Counted from the stretch's first letter, positions 35,848 to 45,733 are shown. The stretch: DNA of 64,000 bases from SMWC01 sp045561055 (GCA_045561055.1 JBJKYL010000016.1:49828-113827); one strand, 5' to 3'. Notes: generated by a model from the letters alone, not told the origin. Translations and numbers: made by a program.

Positions 35848-36884
35848 AAACAAGACCTTCAAGAAGACTATTCCGGTGGAACGGCGCGCTGATCGCCATA
35901 TCAATCACGGTCGGTTCTGCTACTTTCGCGCATCATAGTGGAACAATATTCGATCAAACTTCGGTTGTCGCTATAGAAGGCAAGATAAGTGATTTCAACT
36001 GGTCTAATCCTCATGTTTATATCCATGTCGAAAGCATTAATGAAAGCGGTGATATCCGGGAATGGGAGATAGAAACGGACGCGACGCCGATACTGACACG
36101 TAGTGGTTGGTCTTCGGCATCTCTGAGTCGTGGAGATCAGGTTGTCGTGCGTGCATATCCCGACAAGAATGCACAACGCGCGCATGGAAGACTTATATCG
36201 GTCGCGACGGGGGAGGGTGCAGTGTTAACTCCCCGTATTTCATTCGATAGTCGGCCGAGCGAGTCGGATACCATTGCAGTTGCGACGGATATGTCGGGTC
36301 TCTGGTCTACTCCGCTTGCGACGAATCAGCATCTCTGGCAGCTTCGGGCAACCGTACGTTCCTTGACGGCGAAAGGGATCGCCGCGCAAGTTGCATACGA
36401 TGTGACGCGCGATAGCCCTGCGGGCCAATGCATCGCCTATCCTACGCCAACATTTCTAGGCGTTCCTTATTTGAACGAGATCACCCTCGCTGAAGATCGG
36501 ATAACGATAAAGGGTGAGCTGTTCGGTTCAGAGCGAGTGATTTATACAGATGGAAGAAATCATCCGCAGGATGGCGATTATACAAACCAAGGACACTCGA
36601 TTGGCTATTGGGAAGGTGATGTGTTGGTAGTGGAAACGATGCAGTTAGCAGAGCATCGTTCCGCGCTGATAGATGGTGCCCCGATGGGTACAAGCCGACG
36701 CGTTGTCGAAGAGTTTGCGCTTAGCGACGATGGACGGCGACTGCTGATCGATTTTATCGTCGAGGACCCAGAATATCTGGCTGAGCCGTTTGCCGGTAAT
36801 ATGGAATGGGATTACGCGCCGCAATTTAAGTTCATTCCGATCAACTGCGACCCCGGGGTTTCTACTAAACCATGGGAAAAATAA
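35844..36884 (+). CDS. DUF6152 exported protein, copy 3
   Basis: A 346-residue DUF6152 protein starting inside the stop of the FMN oxidase (ATGA overlap), so translation is coupled and the two products probably work together. A signal peptide ends near ATFAHHSG, giving the same HH N terminus as the two copies at 2780 and 3851. Later blocks are SDFNWSNPHVYIHV, SLSRGDQVVV, CIAYPTPTFLGVPYLNEI, GHSIGYWEGDVLVVET and a final INC. Periplasmic; function unknown. The coupling here is the best clue in the window to a role with exported oxidoreductases. Confidence 0.85.
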   Translation: MKTRPSRRLFRWNGALIAISITVGSATFAHHSGTIFDQTSVVAIEGKISDFNWSNPHVYIHVESINESGDIREWEIETDATPILTRSGWSSASLSRGDQVVVRAYPDKNAQRAHGRLISVATGEGAVLTPRISFDSRPSESDTIAVATDMSGLWSTPLATNQHLWQLRATVRSLTAKGIAAQVAYDVTRDSPAGQCIAYPTPTFLGVPYLNEITLAEDRITIKGELFGSERVIYTDGRNHPQDGDYTNQGHSIGYWEGDVLVVETMQLAEHRSALIDGAPMGTSRRVVEEFALSDDGRRLLIDFIVEDPEYLAEPFAGNMEWDYAPQFKFIPINCDPGVSTKPWEK

Positions 36885-36934
36885 CGACCGACCAAATCTT
36901 GGGCTGGTAAAGTGTTGCGCGCTTGAGACTTTAG

Positions 36935-37531
36935 TTAATTGCGGGTTATTCGATAGACGAACGCTGGTGGCACGTTAAACGGCGTAAATCCTATTAGCGA
37001 TGCTTTGAGGCTCAGCGTTCGGCGCAATTTACGGCTGATCGGACAAGCTCCGCCGTAAGTGAACTGGTATAGACAGCCATTGCTATGCAGGGACTTAAAT
37101 ATCTGTGCGAGCAGGCGCACTTTAAATCTTGCTGGGAATAACAGTAACGGAAGCCCGCTCACGACAGAATCTACCAGCTCAGTGCCCGGAGCGAGATGGC
37201 GCCGGAATGACGCTGCGTTTGCTTGGATAACTGTTGTTTCTGGAAATCGTTGCTTGAGTAGTTCTGTAAATTCTTCATTCTGCTCGATGAGTGTTAGATC
37301 CTGTGCGTAAACGCCGGTATTTAAGATTGCCTGCGTGATAGTTCCTGTGCCCGCACCTAGTTCGATAACTTTGGACCCGGGTTTGATTTCGTAAACCAGC
37401 AGTTTGGCTAAAAAGCGACTGCTTGGCACTAACGCACCGACGCTTAGCGGCTCCCGCAAGGCGTTTCTAAGAAAACCGCTAGGTTTTAGACGCGATAAAT
37501 ACCGTCTTTCATCGATTTCGGTTCCGGACAT
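36935..37531 (-). CDS. SAM-dependent methyltransferase, phospholipid N-methyltransferase-like
   Basis: A 198-residue class I methyltransferase. SVGALVPSSRFLAKLL followed by the SAM loop VIELGAGTGTITQAIL is typical of the PmtA/KsgA-related phospholipid N-methyltransferase group. VSGLPLLLFP corresponds to motif IV, and the tail QFTYGGACPISRKL is also seen in this group. It would methylate phosphatidylethanolamine at the membrane surface. The rRNA dimethyltransferases are longer and carry NLPY, so KsgA is unlikely. Confidence 0.8.
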   Translation of the reverse strand: MSGTEIDERRYLSRLKPSGFLRNALREPLSVGALVPSSRFLAKLLVYEIKPGSKVIELGAGTGTITQAILNTGVYAQDLTLIEQNEEFTELLKQRFPETTVIQANAASFRRHLAPGTELVDSVVSGLPLLLFPARFKVRLLAQIFKSLHSNGCLYQFTYGGACPISRKLRRTLSLKASLIGFTPFNVPPAFVYRITRN

Positions 37532-37648
37532 GTTGCAGTGATCCTAGTTGCTCTGCGGAGGATAGCGATAGAGAAGAATGTTGCTGTTTCCTCTGGGGGA
37601 GGCAACATACGTGTCGAAAGTTCTGTTGGCAACGCTTATATTGTTACA

Positions 37649-38830
37649 TTAATCACCAATTGAAAGCTTTGTAGTTCCGGTGCCGCTACGTTCGGTCAGG
37701 TACATGGTTACAAGCGATGCTAAGCCAAGTATCGCGAATCCACCAACGAGCGGTAGTACGGTACCGTCGTATGACTGACCGATGAACACTCCAAGCATTA
37801 GTGAGATTGCCGTCGCTATCGAGCCGATAACAGCAGATGCAGTGCCAGCGATATGTCCGAGAGACTCGATCGCTAGCGCATTAAAGTTACCGAAGACGAG
37901 ACCTATAGAAAAGAACGTGAGCGATCCCCAAGTCATGAAAGTCCATAATGGTGGTGCGCTATCGACACTGGACGCGTAAATGAAAAATCCTGCGGAAAAG
38001 AGACTCATCGATTGGAGTGCTCGCCAAGACAATAAACGCATACCGAAATGCATGACTAGTTTAGCGTTGAGAAGCGAGGCGCAGCCTATTGATGCGGCGA
38101 GGCCCGCGAAATAGAGAGGGAAATGGTTTCCTAGATCGAACCGCGACTGGAAGATTTGCTGTGCAGAGCTGAGGTATCCAATGAATGCGCCAGACACAAG
38201 CCCGGCCGAAATCGTATAGCCGAGAGCACAACGATTACTCACAATTTCTCTTATGTCGCAACCGATCTGACGCAGTGAGAACGTCGTGCGTAGGTCAGGG
38301 TCTAGTGTCTCGGGTTGGCGAATACCGAACCACACAAAGGAGATGAGTGCTAACGCCAACAGCATGGCAAAAATCATCCTCCAGCTCGCGACTAGTAATA
38401 TAACTTGTCCTATTGCGGGCGACAGGATAGGCACGATAATAAATACGGCCATAATGAACGACATGATCCGCGCCATGGCACGACCTTCGAAATAGTCTCG
38501 AATCAACGCGACCGTTATGCTCCGCGGGGCAGCCGCTCCGAAACCCTGCAAAAAACGACCGGCGAGCATTGCTGGAAAGCTCCATGCACTCATTGAGAGA
38601 ATTGAGCCGAGAATGAAAAGACTGAGCCCAACGTATATCGGAGCTTTACGGCCAAAACAGTCGGAGAGAGGGCCGAAGATGAGTTGGCCCGTTGCGAATC
38701 CGACAAACATCGCCGCGAGAATTAATTGTGTTCCATTTTCCCAGTGAACGTTTAGATCGGCACCAATCGCAGGTAAAGCGGGTAGCATCGCGTCGATGGA
38801 TAGTGCGACTAGCGATATCAGAAGAGCCAT
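37649..38830 (-). CDS. MFS drug-efflux transporter, Bcr/CflA family
   Basis: A 393-residue twelve-helix carrier. SIDAMLPALPAIGADL in helix one and the motif GPLSDCFGRKAPIYVGL after helix two place it in the Bcr/CflA subgroup of drug:H+ antiporters, and LQGFGAAAPRSITVALIRDYF is motif C-like. No regulator gene is adjacent. It lies 117 bases downstream of the methyltransferase start. Confidence 0.9.
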   Translation of the reverse strand: MALLISLVALSIDAMLPALPAIGADLNVHWENGTQLILAAMFVGFATGQLIFGPLSDCFGRKAPIYVGLSLFILGSILSMSAWSFPAMLAGRFLQGFGAAAPRSITVALIRDYFEGRAMARIMSFIMAVFIIVPILSPAIGQVILLVASWRMIFAMLLALALISFVWFGIRQPETLDPDLRTTFSLRQIGCDIREIVSNRCALGYTISAGLVSGAFIGYLSSAQQIFQSRFDLGNHFPLYFAGLAASIGCASLLNAKLVMHFGMRLLSWRALQSMSLFSAGFFIYASSVDSAPPLWTFMTWGSLTFFSIGLVFGNFNALAIESLGHIAGTASAVIGSIATAISLMLGVFIGQSYDGTVLPLVGGFAILGLASLVTMYLTERSGTGTTKLSIGD

Positions 38831-39229
38831 AAGCGAGACGAATTCGCTTCGCCGCAGAGTTTTGTTGCTGGTGATATTAATATCTCACTTAGTGCTGGCG
38901 CACAGGCTAGTACGCATGCCCACTTTATGATCACGGAAGGGTAAGGTCAAGAGAGGCTCAAGGGGTTCTAATTTCAACCAACTCCTCGAGGCGTGCGCAC
39001 AGTATCTGCGACCAGCGGCCCAGTAGCAGCCGCATGTCTCGCCACAGATTATCGCTACTAATAGGACCCTGTGGCAGTCCTCGCTAACATCGACATCGTT
39101 GCCTTTAGCGATCGGTGGTTGTTCCGAGGCGCTAACTGCAAGAGATATAATCACAGCGCTTGCGAGACCAGGGATTATTATTTCTTCGTTTTCCTCTTGC
39201 TGCCTATTTTAGGAAGTTCGCCATGCTAG
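38831..39229 (-). other. 399-base spacer with a possible decayed exported protein
   Basis: No intact gene is convincing. On the minus strand a basic stretch GSKRKTKK is followed after a stop and a one-base shift by a hydrophobic segment IIPGLASAVIISLAVSA and SEQPPIAKGNDVDVSED, and in another frame by SDNLWRDMRLLLGRWSQ and ARLEELVEIRTP before TGA. This order (basic, hydrophobic, coil-like) would fit a small secreted protein broken by frameshifts, but no family is recognised. Confidence 0.3.
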
Positions 39230-40213
39230 CTATCCTACAGTTAGGACAATTTTGCCGAAATGAGCACTAGCTTCCATGGATCTATGGGCATCTGCGGCAT
39301 CACAGAGCGGAAAAACGTCGTGTATTAGAGGCTTGAGCGTACCGTTGGCAAATAACGGTAACACTTCAGCAGAGAATCGGGTCGTTATAGCTGCTTTTTC
39401 TTCGACCGGCCGCGATCGGAGCACCGATCCTATGACTTGCTGACGTTTTACCATTAGTCGCGCGAGATTGATCTCGGCCGTCGGGCCGCTCATTACACCA
39501 ATGATAACTAGTCGGCCAGCAACCGCTAATGCCTTTAGGTTCGGCATCAGATATTTGCTGCCGATATGATCGAGTATGACGTCAGCACCATGACGGTTCG
39601 TTTCGGCTGTGACCACTTCCTCAAATGCGTTGTCCTTGTAATCGATGACGAGATCTGCGCCAAGTTCCGAGACGCGCGTCAATTTACCGGGCGAAGCTGT
39701 GACGAGAATGCGGCAGTCAGGTCTAAATTGCTTGCAGAGTTGAATTCCAGCCGTGTTGACGCCACCGCCACCGCCGTGAAGTAATACGATCTCACCGTCA
39801 TTTAGTCCGGCAACCTCGAAAATGTTCAGATAGGCGGTGATATAGGTTTCGGCTATGCAAGCTGCTTCTTCGTTGGTTAAACAATCAGGTACTGGTATCA
39901 GATGACTTGCATACGCTAGCGCGTACTCGGCGTATCCGCCCCCGCCAACGAGACTCATGACCCTATCGCCGATCCCGCAGTTCTCGACGTTAGGACCGAG
40001 CTTCTCTACGATACCAGTGACCTCTAGGCCGAGAATTTCGGAATCTCCTTTCGGCTGCATGTAGTTACCGCGCCTCTGACTAATATCGGCTCGGTTAACA
40101 GATGTTGCTGTGACCCTTATGAGCACCTGACCGTTACCCGGTTTCGGCGTCTCGATTTCGGCTATCTCTAGGACCTCGGCCCCACCGATACCCGTCATTT
40201 GGACTGCTTTCAT
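39230..40213 (-). CDS. NAD(P)H-quinone oxidoreductase, PIG3-like
   Basis: A 327-residue zinc-free medium-chain reductase. MKAVQMTGIGGAEVLEIAEI, SVNRADISQRRGNY, GLEVTGIV and the nucleotide loop HGGGGGVNTAGIQLCK are the quinone-oxidoreductase/TP53I3 blocks. Catalytic zinc cysteines are absent. The family reduces quinones or enones with NADPH in the cytoplasm. It is divergent from the Nramp-like gene; the 119-base gap holds the promoters. Confidence 0.92.
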   Translation of the reverse strand: MKAVQMTGIGGAEVLEIAEIETPKPGNGQVLIRVTATSVNRADISQRRGNYMQPKGDSEILGLEVTGIVEKLGPNVENCGIGDRVMSLVGGGGYAEYALAYASHLIPVPDCLTNEEAACIAETYITAYLNIFEVAGLNDGEIVLLHGGGGGVNTAGIQLCKQFRPDCRILVTASPGKLTRVSELGADLVIDYKDNAFEEVVTAETNRHGADVILDHIGSKYLMPNLKALAVAGRLVIIGVMSGPTAEINLARLMVKRQQVIGSVLRSRPVEEKAAITTRFSAEVLPLFANGTLKPLIHDVFPLCDAADAHRSMEASAHFGKIVLTVG

Positions 40214-40332
40214 CTAACGCTCCTAATAGTTGATTTAAGCGATTCTAGCGCAGTCCTTGACTGAGCCGTGGTTTGAATCGGTGCCCGCTTCCCGTTATAA
40301 AGATGTAGACCTTGTGCGGAACGCTACTATCA

Positions 40333-41850
40333 ATGAATGAAGAGATAACAAGAAGCAACCTGCGCGTAGACTCGCTGGACAAACTGGAATTGCCGTCGAT
40401 GAGTCCTAGGGGGCTCTTCAGACACTTTGGCCCAGGCCTAATTCTTATGATGACAGGTATCGGCACAAGTCATCTAATAACCGCGCCGGTTGCGGGTGGC
40501 CGGTTTGAATATGCGCTGCTCTGGTGTTTGCCGATGGCGTATATCTTTAAGTACTACGGTTTTGAGATGGCATTCCGATTTACTAATGCGACTGGACGCA
40601 GCATGCTCGATGCCTATTCTACGGCTTGGATGAAACTCCCTGTCTGGTATGTCCTAATAACGACTGTGATCCAGTCGGCTATAGGTCAGGCAGGACGATT
40701 GATCGCCTCGGCAGCCGTCGTGTTTTACTTGATTCATCAATATTTTGGTATTGATATACCAGGCGTCGGAGACGATATGGAGTTAGCGCTCTACTCGTTG
40801 GTGCTTGGCATCATTTCGGTTTTAATTATTTTGCGCGGCAATTACGCGGCAGTTGAACTCGTTACAAAGATTGCCGCAGGTCTACTGATCGTTTGTACGA
40901 TAGGCGTTTACATCGTCAGGCCTGCTCCGATCAGCGAGTTTGTGCATTTCTTCCAGCTGGATACGCCTGAGGGTTCGTGGCTGATCATTGCGTCTTTCCT
41001 GGGGTTGTTGCCGACCGGTATCGATGTCTCGCTACAAGCATCTGAGTGGGGTAAAGCTAAGAAAGCGGGTATGGGTCGTATTCGTGGTGATCTCGAGGAA
41101 CGTGGGCTAGCCAAGCCCTACGATCCGTTTGCGGATGGTAAGAAAGACCTGAGTGTGGATACGCTAGCGTTACCGGACCATGCACGCGAGTATTGTCGTC
41201 GTTGGTTCAAGATCGGGCTATGGGATTTTCGAGCCGGCCATGTGATCTCTTTTATTCTTGCAGCGATTTTTATGTTGCTTGCGGCGGTAATGATGTATCC
41301 GAGTGAAGTCGCTGGAAATGCTGTCATGGGTGAGATCGCGACGATATTCACGGAAAGCGTGGGGCCGGGCGCAATGATTGTTTTCCTCATGGGGGCTCTT
41401 GCGGCGACTTTTTCCACAGCATTCAACTACTTCGATGGTTGGCCGCGTGTCGTCGGCGCTTGTTGCCGCAATCTTTTCCGGAGGACAGCGGCGCTTTCTG
41501 GTACGGACCGAGAGGATCTCGGTGAAGAGCATAAAAGGCGTTGGTACTCCGAGTTCAATATTTACCGCATCAGCATGGTGTTCTCGCTCGTGGCTTCGGT
41601 TGCAATCATCGCCGGGTTGCCGCGGCCGGTATATCTTGTGCTGGTTGCTTCAGCACTGGCCTATTGCGTTGCGCCCGTTATCTTTTTCTTAAATCTTTAT
41701 TATTGTTTGACAGTCATTTCGAAGGAAGACAAGATGTTCTACCCTTCAGCTTTTGCCAAGTGGTTCGGCTGGTTGAGCTTCGCGGTGTTCACAGGGATGA
41801 GCCTGATCCTGATCTTGGGCCGCGTGTTTAATATTACGCTGTTTGGTTGA
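40333..41850 (+). CDS. Nramp-related transporter lacking the metal-binding motifs
   Basis: About 505 residues with eleven or so helices. I start at ATG 40333 (MNEEIT); a TTG seven codons earlier has no ribosome site. The beginning GPGLILMMTGIGTSHLITA corresponds to Nramp helix one, but the metal motif DPGN is replaced by GIGTSH; helix six reads FLGLLPTGIDVS, without the MPH/MP-type metal contact. A cytoplasmic insert of about 60 charged residues (KAGMGRIRGDLEERG onward) follows helix six. The protein belongs to the large, poorly studied Nramp-like group whose substrates are unknown; manganese transport should not be assumed. Confidence 0.78.
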   Translation: MNEEITRSNLRVDSLDKLELPSMSPRGLFRHFGPGLILMMTGIGTSHLITAPVAGGRFEYALLWCLPMAYIFKYYGFEMAFRFTNATGRSMLDAYSTAWMKLPVWYVLITTVIQSAIGQAGRLIASAAVVFYLIHQYFGIDIPGVGDDMELALYSLVLGIISVLIILRGNYAAVELVTKIAAGLLIVCTIGVYIVRPAPISEFVHFFQLDTPEGSWLIIASFLGLLPTGIDVSLQASEWGKAKKAGMGRIRGDLEERGLAKPYDPFADGKKDLSVDTLALPDHAREYCRRWFKIGLWDFRAGHVISFILAAIFMLLAAVMMYPSEVAGNAVMGEIATIFTESVGPGAMIVFLMGALAATFSTAFNYFDGWPRVVGACCRNLFRRTAALSGTDREDLGEEHKRRWYSEFNIYRISMVFSLVASVAIIAGLPRPVYLVLVASALAYCVAPVIFFLNLYYCLTVISKEDKMFYPSAFAKWFGWLSFAVFTGMSLILILGRVFNITLFG

Positions 41851-41981
41851 CCGGTCCCTAAGTGTGCGGTTATCGAAAGGTGCAGTAACGGCCTTACCTA
41901 TGGCGACTTTCTCCTGTATCGTTTGGTGCCGGACCGCAGCCTAACAGGCTTCGGCGCCGTTCACTTGTCTAAGGACTACCC

Positions 41982-43172
41982 GTGTTCGAAACCTTAAAAC
42001 AATTACCGGTTGATGCCATTCTAGGCATCATGGCGTTGTATCGCGAGGATCAGGATTCAAGCAAAATTGATTTGAGCGTTGGCGTTTATCAAGACGAAAA
42101 TGGTAATACGCCAATTTTCGAGAGCGTCCGTCGTGGAGAGCAGCAGGTTTTAGCAGCACAGCAGACTAAGAGTTACGTATCGATTGCTGGTAACGCGGGA
42201 TTCAATGCCGCTTTGGAGCGACTGCTATTTGGCGACGAGCATCCGGCGTTACGCGATGGACGCGTCTCGACTGTGCAGACGCCAGGCGGTAGCGGTGGGC
42301 TTTGCGTCGCGGCTCATCTCCTCTTGCGGGCACAATCTGATGCCAGAATTTGGTTGAGTGATCCGTCGTGGCCGAATCATATGCCGCTGCTACAGCTCGC
42401 TGGGCTGAAGCTCGAACAATATTTTTACTATGACTATCAGAATCATTGTATTGGCTTCGATAGGATGCTAGCTGAGTTCGAGAAGCTCGACAGAGGTAAG
42501 ATCGTGCTACTACATGGTTGTTGCCATAATCCAAGTGGTGCAGATTTGTCTCGAGAACAGTGGTTGGAGCTAACCGAGCTGTTCGAGCGGCGCGGAATCG
42601 TGCCGTTCATCGATTTCGCCTATCTCGGTATGGGTCAAGGAATAGACGAGGACGCCTTCGGTGTCCGGCTTATGGCTGAGCGGTTGCCCGAAGTGGTAAT
42701 TGTTACATCGTGCTCGAAAAATTTTGGGCTTTATCGTGAGCGCGTGGGCGCGGTCAGTATCGTTTCTAAGGATGCGCAAGCTGCTACGCTCGCGCTGAAC
42801 AACGCTTCTAACATTGCGCGCGGAATTTACTCCATGCCACCGGATCACGGTGCTGCGATCGTTGCGGAGATTCTCTGTGACGATGAGCTGAGACCGCTAT
42901 GGATTGCAGAGCTGAGCGAGATGCGGGATCGGCTGAACGATCTTCGCTGCTTGTTAGCGAACAAGTTGCAAGAACGGAATGCGCCATACGATTTCTCGTT
43001 TATCGCTCAAGAGCACGGCATGTTCTCTTTTCTAGGTATTTCTAAGGAACAGGTGATACGCCTTCGCGAGGAGTTTCATATCTATTTGGTGGAATCTAGT
43101 CGTATCAACGTGGCCGGTGTGAATCAAGCTAACGTCGATACCATCGCCGATGCGATAGTTGCAGTTTTGTAG
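41982..43172 (+). CDS. Class I aromatic/aspartate aminotransferase
   Basis: A 396-residue PLP enzyme of the AspC/TyrB group. The start is GTG 41982, six bases after AAGGA. MFETLKQLPVDAILGIM, DLSVGVYQDENGN and SVRRGEQQVL are the N-terminal blocks; the PLP lysine is Lys246 in SCSKNFGLYRERVG, and GGSGGLCVAAHLL and CHNPSGADL match the cofactor site. It transfers an amino group between 2-oxoglutarate and aspartate or an aromatic acid. A MFS gene starts 37 bases downstream. Confidence 0.93.
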   Translation: MFETLKQLPVDAILGIMALYREDQDSSKIDLSVGVYQDENGNTPIFESVRRGEQQVLAAQQTKSYVSIAGNAGFNAALERLLFGDEHPALRDGRVSTVQTPGGSGGLCVAAHLLLRAQSDARIWLSDPSWPNHMPLLQLAGLKLEQYFYYDYQNHCIGFDRMLAEFEKLDRGKIVLLHGCCHNPSGADLSREQWLELTELFERRGIVPFIDFAYLGMGQGIDEDAFGVRLMAERLPEVVIVTSCSKNFGLYRERVGAVSIVSKDAQAATLALNNASNIARGIYSMPPDHGAAIVAEILCDDELRPLWIAELSEMRDRLNDLRCLLANKLQERNAPYDFSFIAQEHGMFSFLGISKEQVIRLREEFHIYLVESSRINVAGVNQANVDTIADAIVAVL

Positions 43173-43209
43173 CGACGATAGCGTAGTCCTAGTAATCGCG
43201 GGCTATAGT

Positions 43210-44394
43210 ATGAGGTTGCCCTCCCCTTACGATCGACTCCTGATCCCAATTTACCTCCCGTCGTTTCTGATGGCCCTGAGCAATCAGGCTATGACGCTAT
43301 TGTTGCCCCTGTATGCTCTGCAAGTATTGGATAGTCCGGCCTATGCTGCGCTAGTTGTCGGGTTTCGTGGTCTCGGCATTCTGCTATTTGATGTTCCGGC
43401 AGGCATACTTGTAGCCCGCTTTGGTGATAAAGCTGTGTTACTCGGCGCGCTTGTAACTCACTCGGCGGTGATGCTTGTGTTGGCTGTAGCATCGGTTGAA
43501 TGGCTAGTTCCTATCGCGGCTATTCCACTGGGTAGTAGCATGGCTGCTTGGTTCCTAGGCCGGCAGTCCTACATTACGGATAGCTCGTCCGCGCATGAGC
43601 GTGGCCGAGCGATTGCGGTCATGGCTGGGATCAATCGTTCCGGTTTTTTCATCGGCCCGGTTGCTGGTGGTTTTGCTGCCAATCTCTATGGTTATCCTAT
43701 TGCTTTTTCTATCGGAGCAATTCTTGCGCTAGTCGCTGCTATTATCGTGTTCGTTTCCACGCGTAATGTTCCGCGGAAGAAAGTGCCTAAGGAAACGGTC
43801 TTCGCGGTCATTGGAAAGATTTTAAGTAGCAATTCTAGGTTGTTTGCGACAGCTGGTTTTGTTGCGCTGACGATTCAGCTAATGCGCGCTACTCAGCAGT
43901 TACTCGTCCCACTTTTCGGGACTTTTGTCGGTCTAGATGTAGCTACTATCGGATTGGTTGTCTCGTTATGCGCGGCCTTGGATATGTCTTTATTCTATCC
44001 TGTTGGTATCGTAATGGATCGTTGGGGGCGTAAATGGACCGGTGTCCCTTCTATGTTAGTTTTTGTGTTAGGCCTTTTATTGCTGCCGTTCGCACAAGGC
44101 TTCTACAGTCTACTCGGTGCTGGACTTGTTTTGGGTTTAGGTAACGGTCTTAGTACTGGTATCGTTATGATAATCGGTATGGATATAGCTCCAACTGATA
44201 AGCGTGGGGAGTTTCTCGGTGTCTGGCGTCTTTTAGGTGACGTCGGCACAGTAACTGGCCCGCTGCTTGCGGGAGTACTTGTCAATATAGCGACACTCGG
44301 GGTCGCTAGTGTTGTTGTCGCAGTGTTGGGTCTTTTGGGTGTAGGGACGTTCTCGTTTTTTGTGCCGGAGACGAGGCATTATTCCCGCGACTAA
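43210..44394 (+). CDS. MFS transporter
   Basis: About 394 residues from ATG 43210; a longer in-frame TTG start would overlap the aminotransferase. Twelve hydrophobic helices, motif-A-like GILVARFGDKAVLLGAL after helix two and GIVMDRWGRKWTGVPSM in the second half. It resembles TetA/YajR-like efflux carriers; no substrate-specific motif is evident. It may be co-transcribed with the aminotransferase 37 bases upstream. Confidence 0.86.
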   Translation: MRLPSPYDRLLIPIYLPSFLMALSNQAMTLLLPLYALQVLDSPAYAALVVGFRGLGILLFDVPAGILVARFGDKAVLLGALVTHSAVMLVLAVASVEWLVPIAAIPLGSSMAAWFLGRQSYITDSSSAHERGRAIAVMAGINRSGFFIGPVAGGFAANLYGYPIAFSIGAILALVAAIIVFVSTRNVPRKKVPKETVFAVIGKILSSNSRLFATAGFVALTIQLMRATQQLLVPLFGTFVGLDVATIGLVVSLCAALDMSLFYPVGIVMDRWGRKWTGVPSMLVFVLGLLLLPFAQGFYSLLGAGLVLGLGNGLSTGIVMIIGMDIAPTDKRGEFLGVWRLLGDVGTVTGPLLAGVLVNIATLGVASVVVAVLGLLGVGTFSFFVPETRHYSRD

Positions 44395-44425
44395 GAGCTA
44401 TACTATGTGAAGGTTAGGAGCCTAA

Positions 44426-45634
44426 CTATTCGTAACGTAGCGCGTCAATCGGATCCAGATTTGCTGCTCGTCTGGCAGGTAGAATGCCGAAAAATAGGCC
44501 TACGCCGATGCTGAATGCTAGCGCTATAATGACTGATTCAGGCGACACGAAAACGGCCCAGCCAGCCGTGCGTGACAGCATTACAGCTAGACCCCAGCCA
44601 GCTAATATCCCCGCAATGCCACCTATCATGCAAAGCACCATAGACTCGATAAGGAACTGCATCAGTATGTTAAGCCGAGTCGCGCCGAGTGCCATACGCA
44701 CGCCGATCTCACGCGTTCTCTCGGTAACAGAAACAAGCATAATGTTCATAATGCCAATTCCGCCGACGATGAGACTCACGCCCGCGATACTGGCAAGTAG
44801 GTACGTAAACGTTTGCGTAGTTTCTTGGCGTACTTCTAGAAACTGCTTCTGGTCGTAGATCGCGAAATCGTTTGCTTGCCCTGGTAGGATTTGGTGTTCG
44901 GTTCGAAGTACTCGCTCGATATCGACCATGGCAACCTCAAGTGGCACGCTATCGATAACGCGGACACTTATATCTTCAAGGTATTCGGAACCCATCACGC
45001 GAGCTTCGGCGGTGCGTAATGGTAGGAACACCCGCTCGTCGGGACTATTTCGGGTGGAGCCAACTTCTTCAAGGATTCCAATAACGGTAAACGGTACGCC
45101 ACGTATCGAGATTTGATTTCCAATAAACTCTTCGGGATTCTCACTTTCTAGCTGACGAGGGACCGCGCCACCCAAAACAGCGACACGACGCTTCCCTTCA
45201 TCGTCCGCACGGGTGAACATCTCTCCCAATGCCACGCTGTAATTGTTTAATGCTACATAGCTTTCAGTCGTTCCGACCAGGTGTGAGTTAACGTTGCGGT
45301 TTCCATACTTGATCTGCCCGCGATCGCTCAGTGTTGGCACTACGAGATCGATGTACTTCGAGTTTTCTTCCAATGCCCAGACGTCCCCAACTTCCAGAGT
45401 CAGCTGCGCGCGCGAAACGCCACGCAGAAACCAGCTCTGTGCTGTGATGTTTAAGACGTTTGCGCCGAGTGCGTCGATTTGTTCCTCGACCGCTTTTTGC
45501 GCGCCCGAGCCGGCGGCCGTCATTGTAATTACTGCGGCAACACCGATGACGATACCCAACATGGTAAGGATTGCACGGAACAGGTTAGCCCGGATCGACT
45601 GTATTGCGATCCGTAATGTTTCGCTAAATAACAT
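44426..45634 (-). CDS. MacB-type ABC transporter permease
   Basis: A 402-residue permease with the MacB layout: helix one (RAILTMLGIVIGVAAVITMTA, split by the RANLF start), a periplasmic MacB_PCD domain of some 200 residues, then three helices with GGIGIMNIMLVSVTERTREIG and the FtsX motif. Terminal PARRAANLDPIDALRYE is typical. No dedicated ATPase or membrane-fusion gene is adjacent; the next gene on this strand is modC, which belongs to another family. The partners must lie elsewhere. Confidence 0.9.
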   Translation of the reverse strand: MLFSETLRIAIQSIRANLFRAILTMLGIVIGVAAVITMTAAGSGAQKAVEEQIDALGANVLNITAQSWFLRGVSRAQLTLEVGDVWALEENSKYIDLVVPTLSDRGQIKYGNRNVNSHLVGTTESYVALNNYSVALGEMFTRADDEGKRRVAVLGGAVPRQLESENPEEFIGNQISIRGVPFTVIGILEEVGSTRNSPDERVFLPLRTAEARVMGSEYLEDISVRVIDSVPLEVAMVDIERVLRTEHQILPGQANDFAIYDQKQFLEVRQETTQTFTYLLASIAGVSLIVGGIGIMNIMLVSVTERTREIGVRMALGATRLNILMQFLIESMVLCMIGGIAGILAGWGLAVMLSRTAGWAVFVSPESVIIALAFSIGVGLFFGILPARRAANLDPIDALRYE

Positions 45635-45733
45635 GGATGTATTCCTTACCTCGAGTCCCTAACGGCTACAGGCCATCTCTCGACAACCTAGTCGATGATA
45701 ACACCCGGCTGTCCTCGGTTAATGGTTGTTGAG

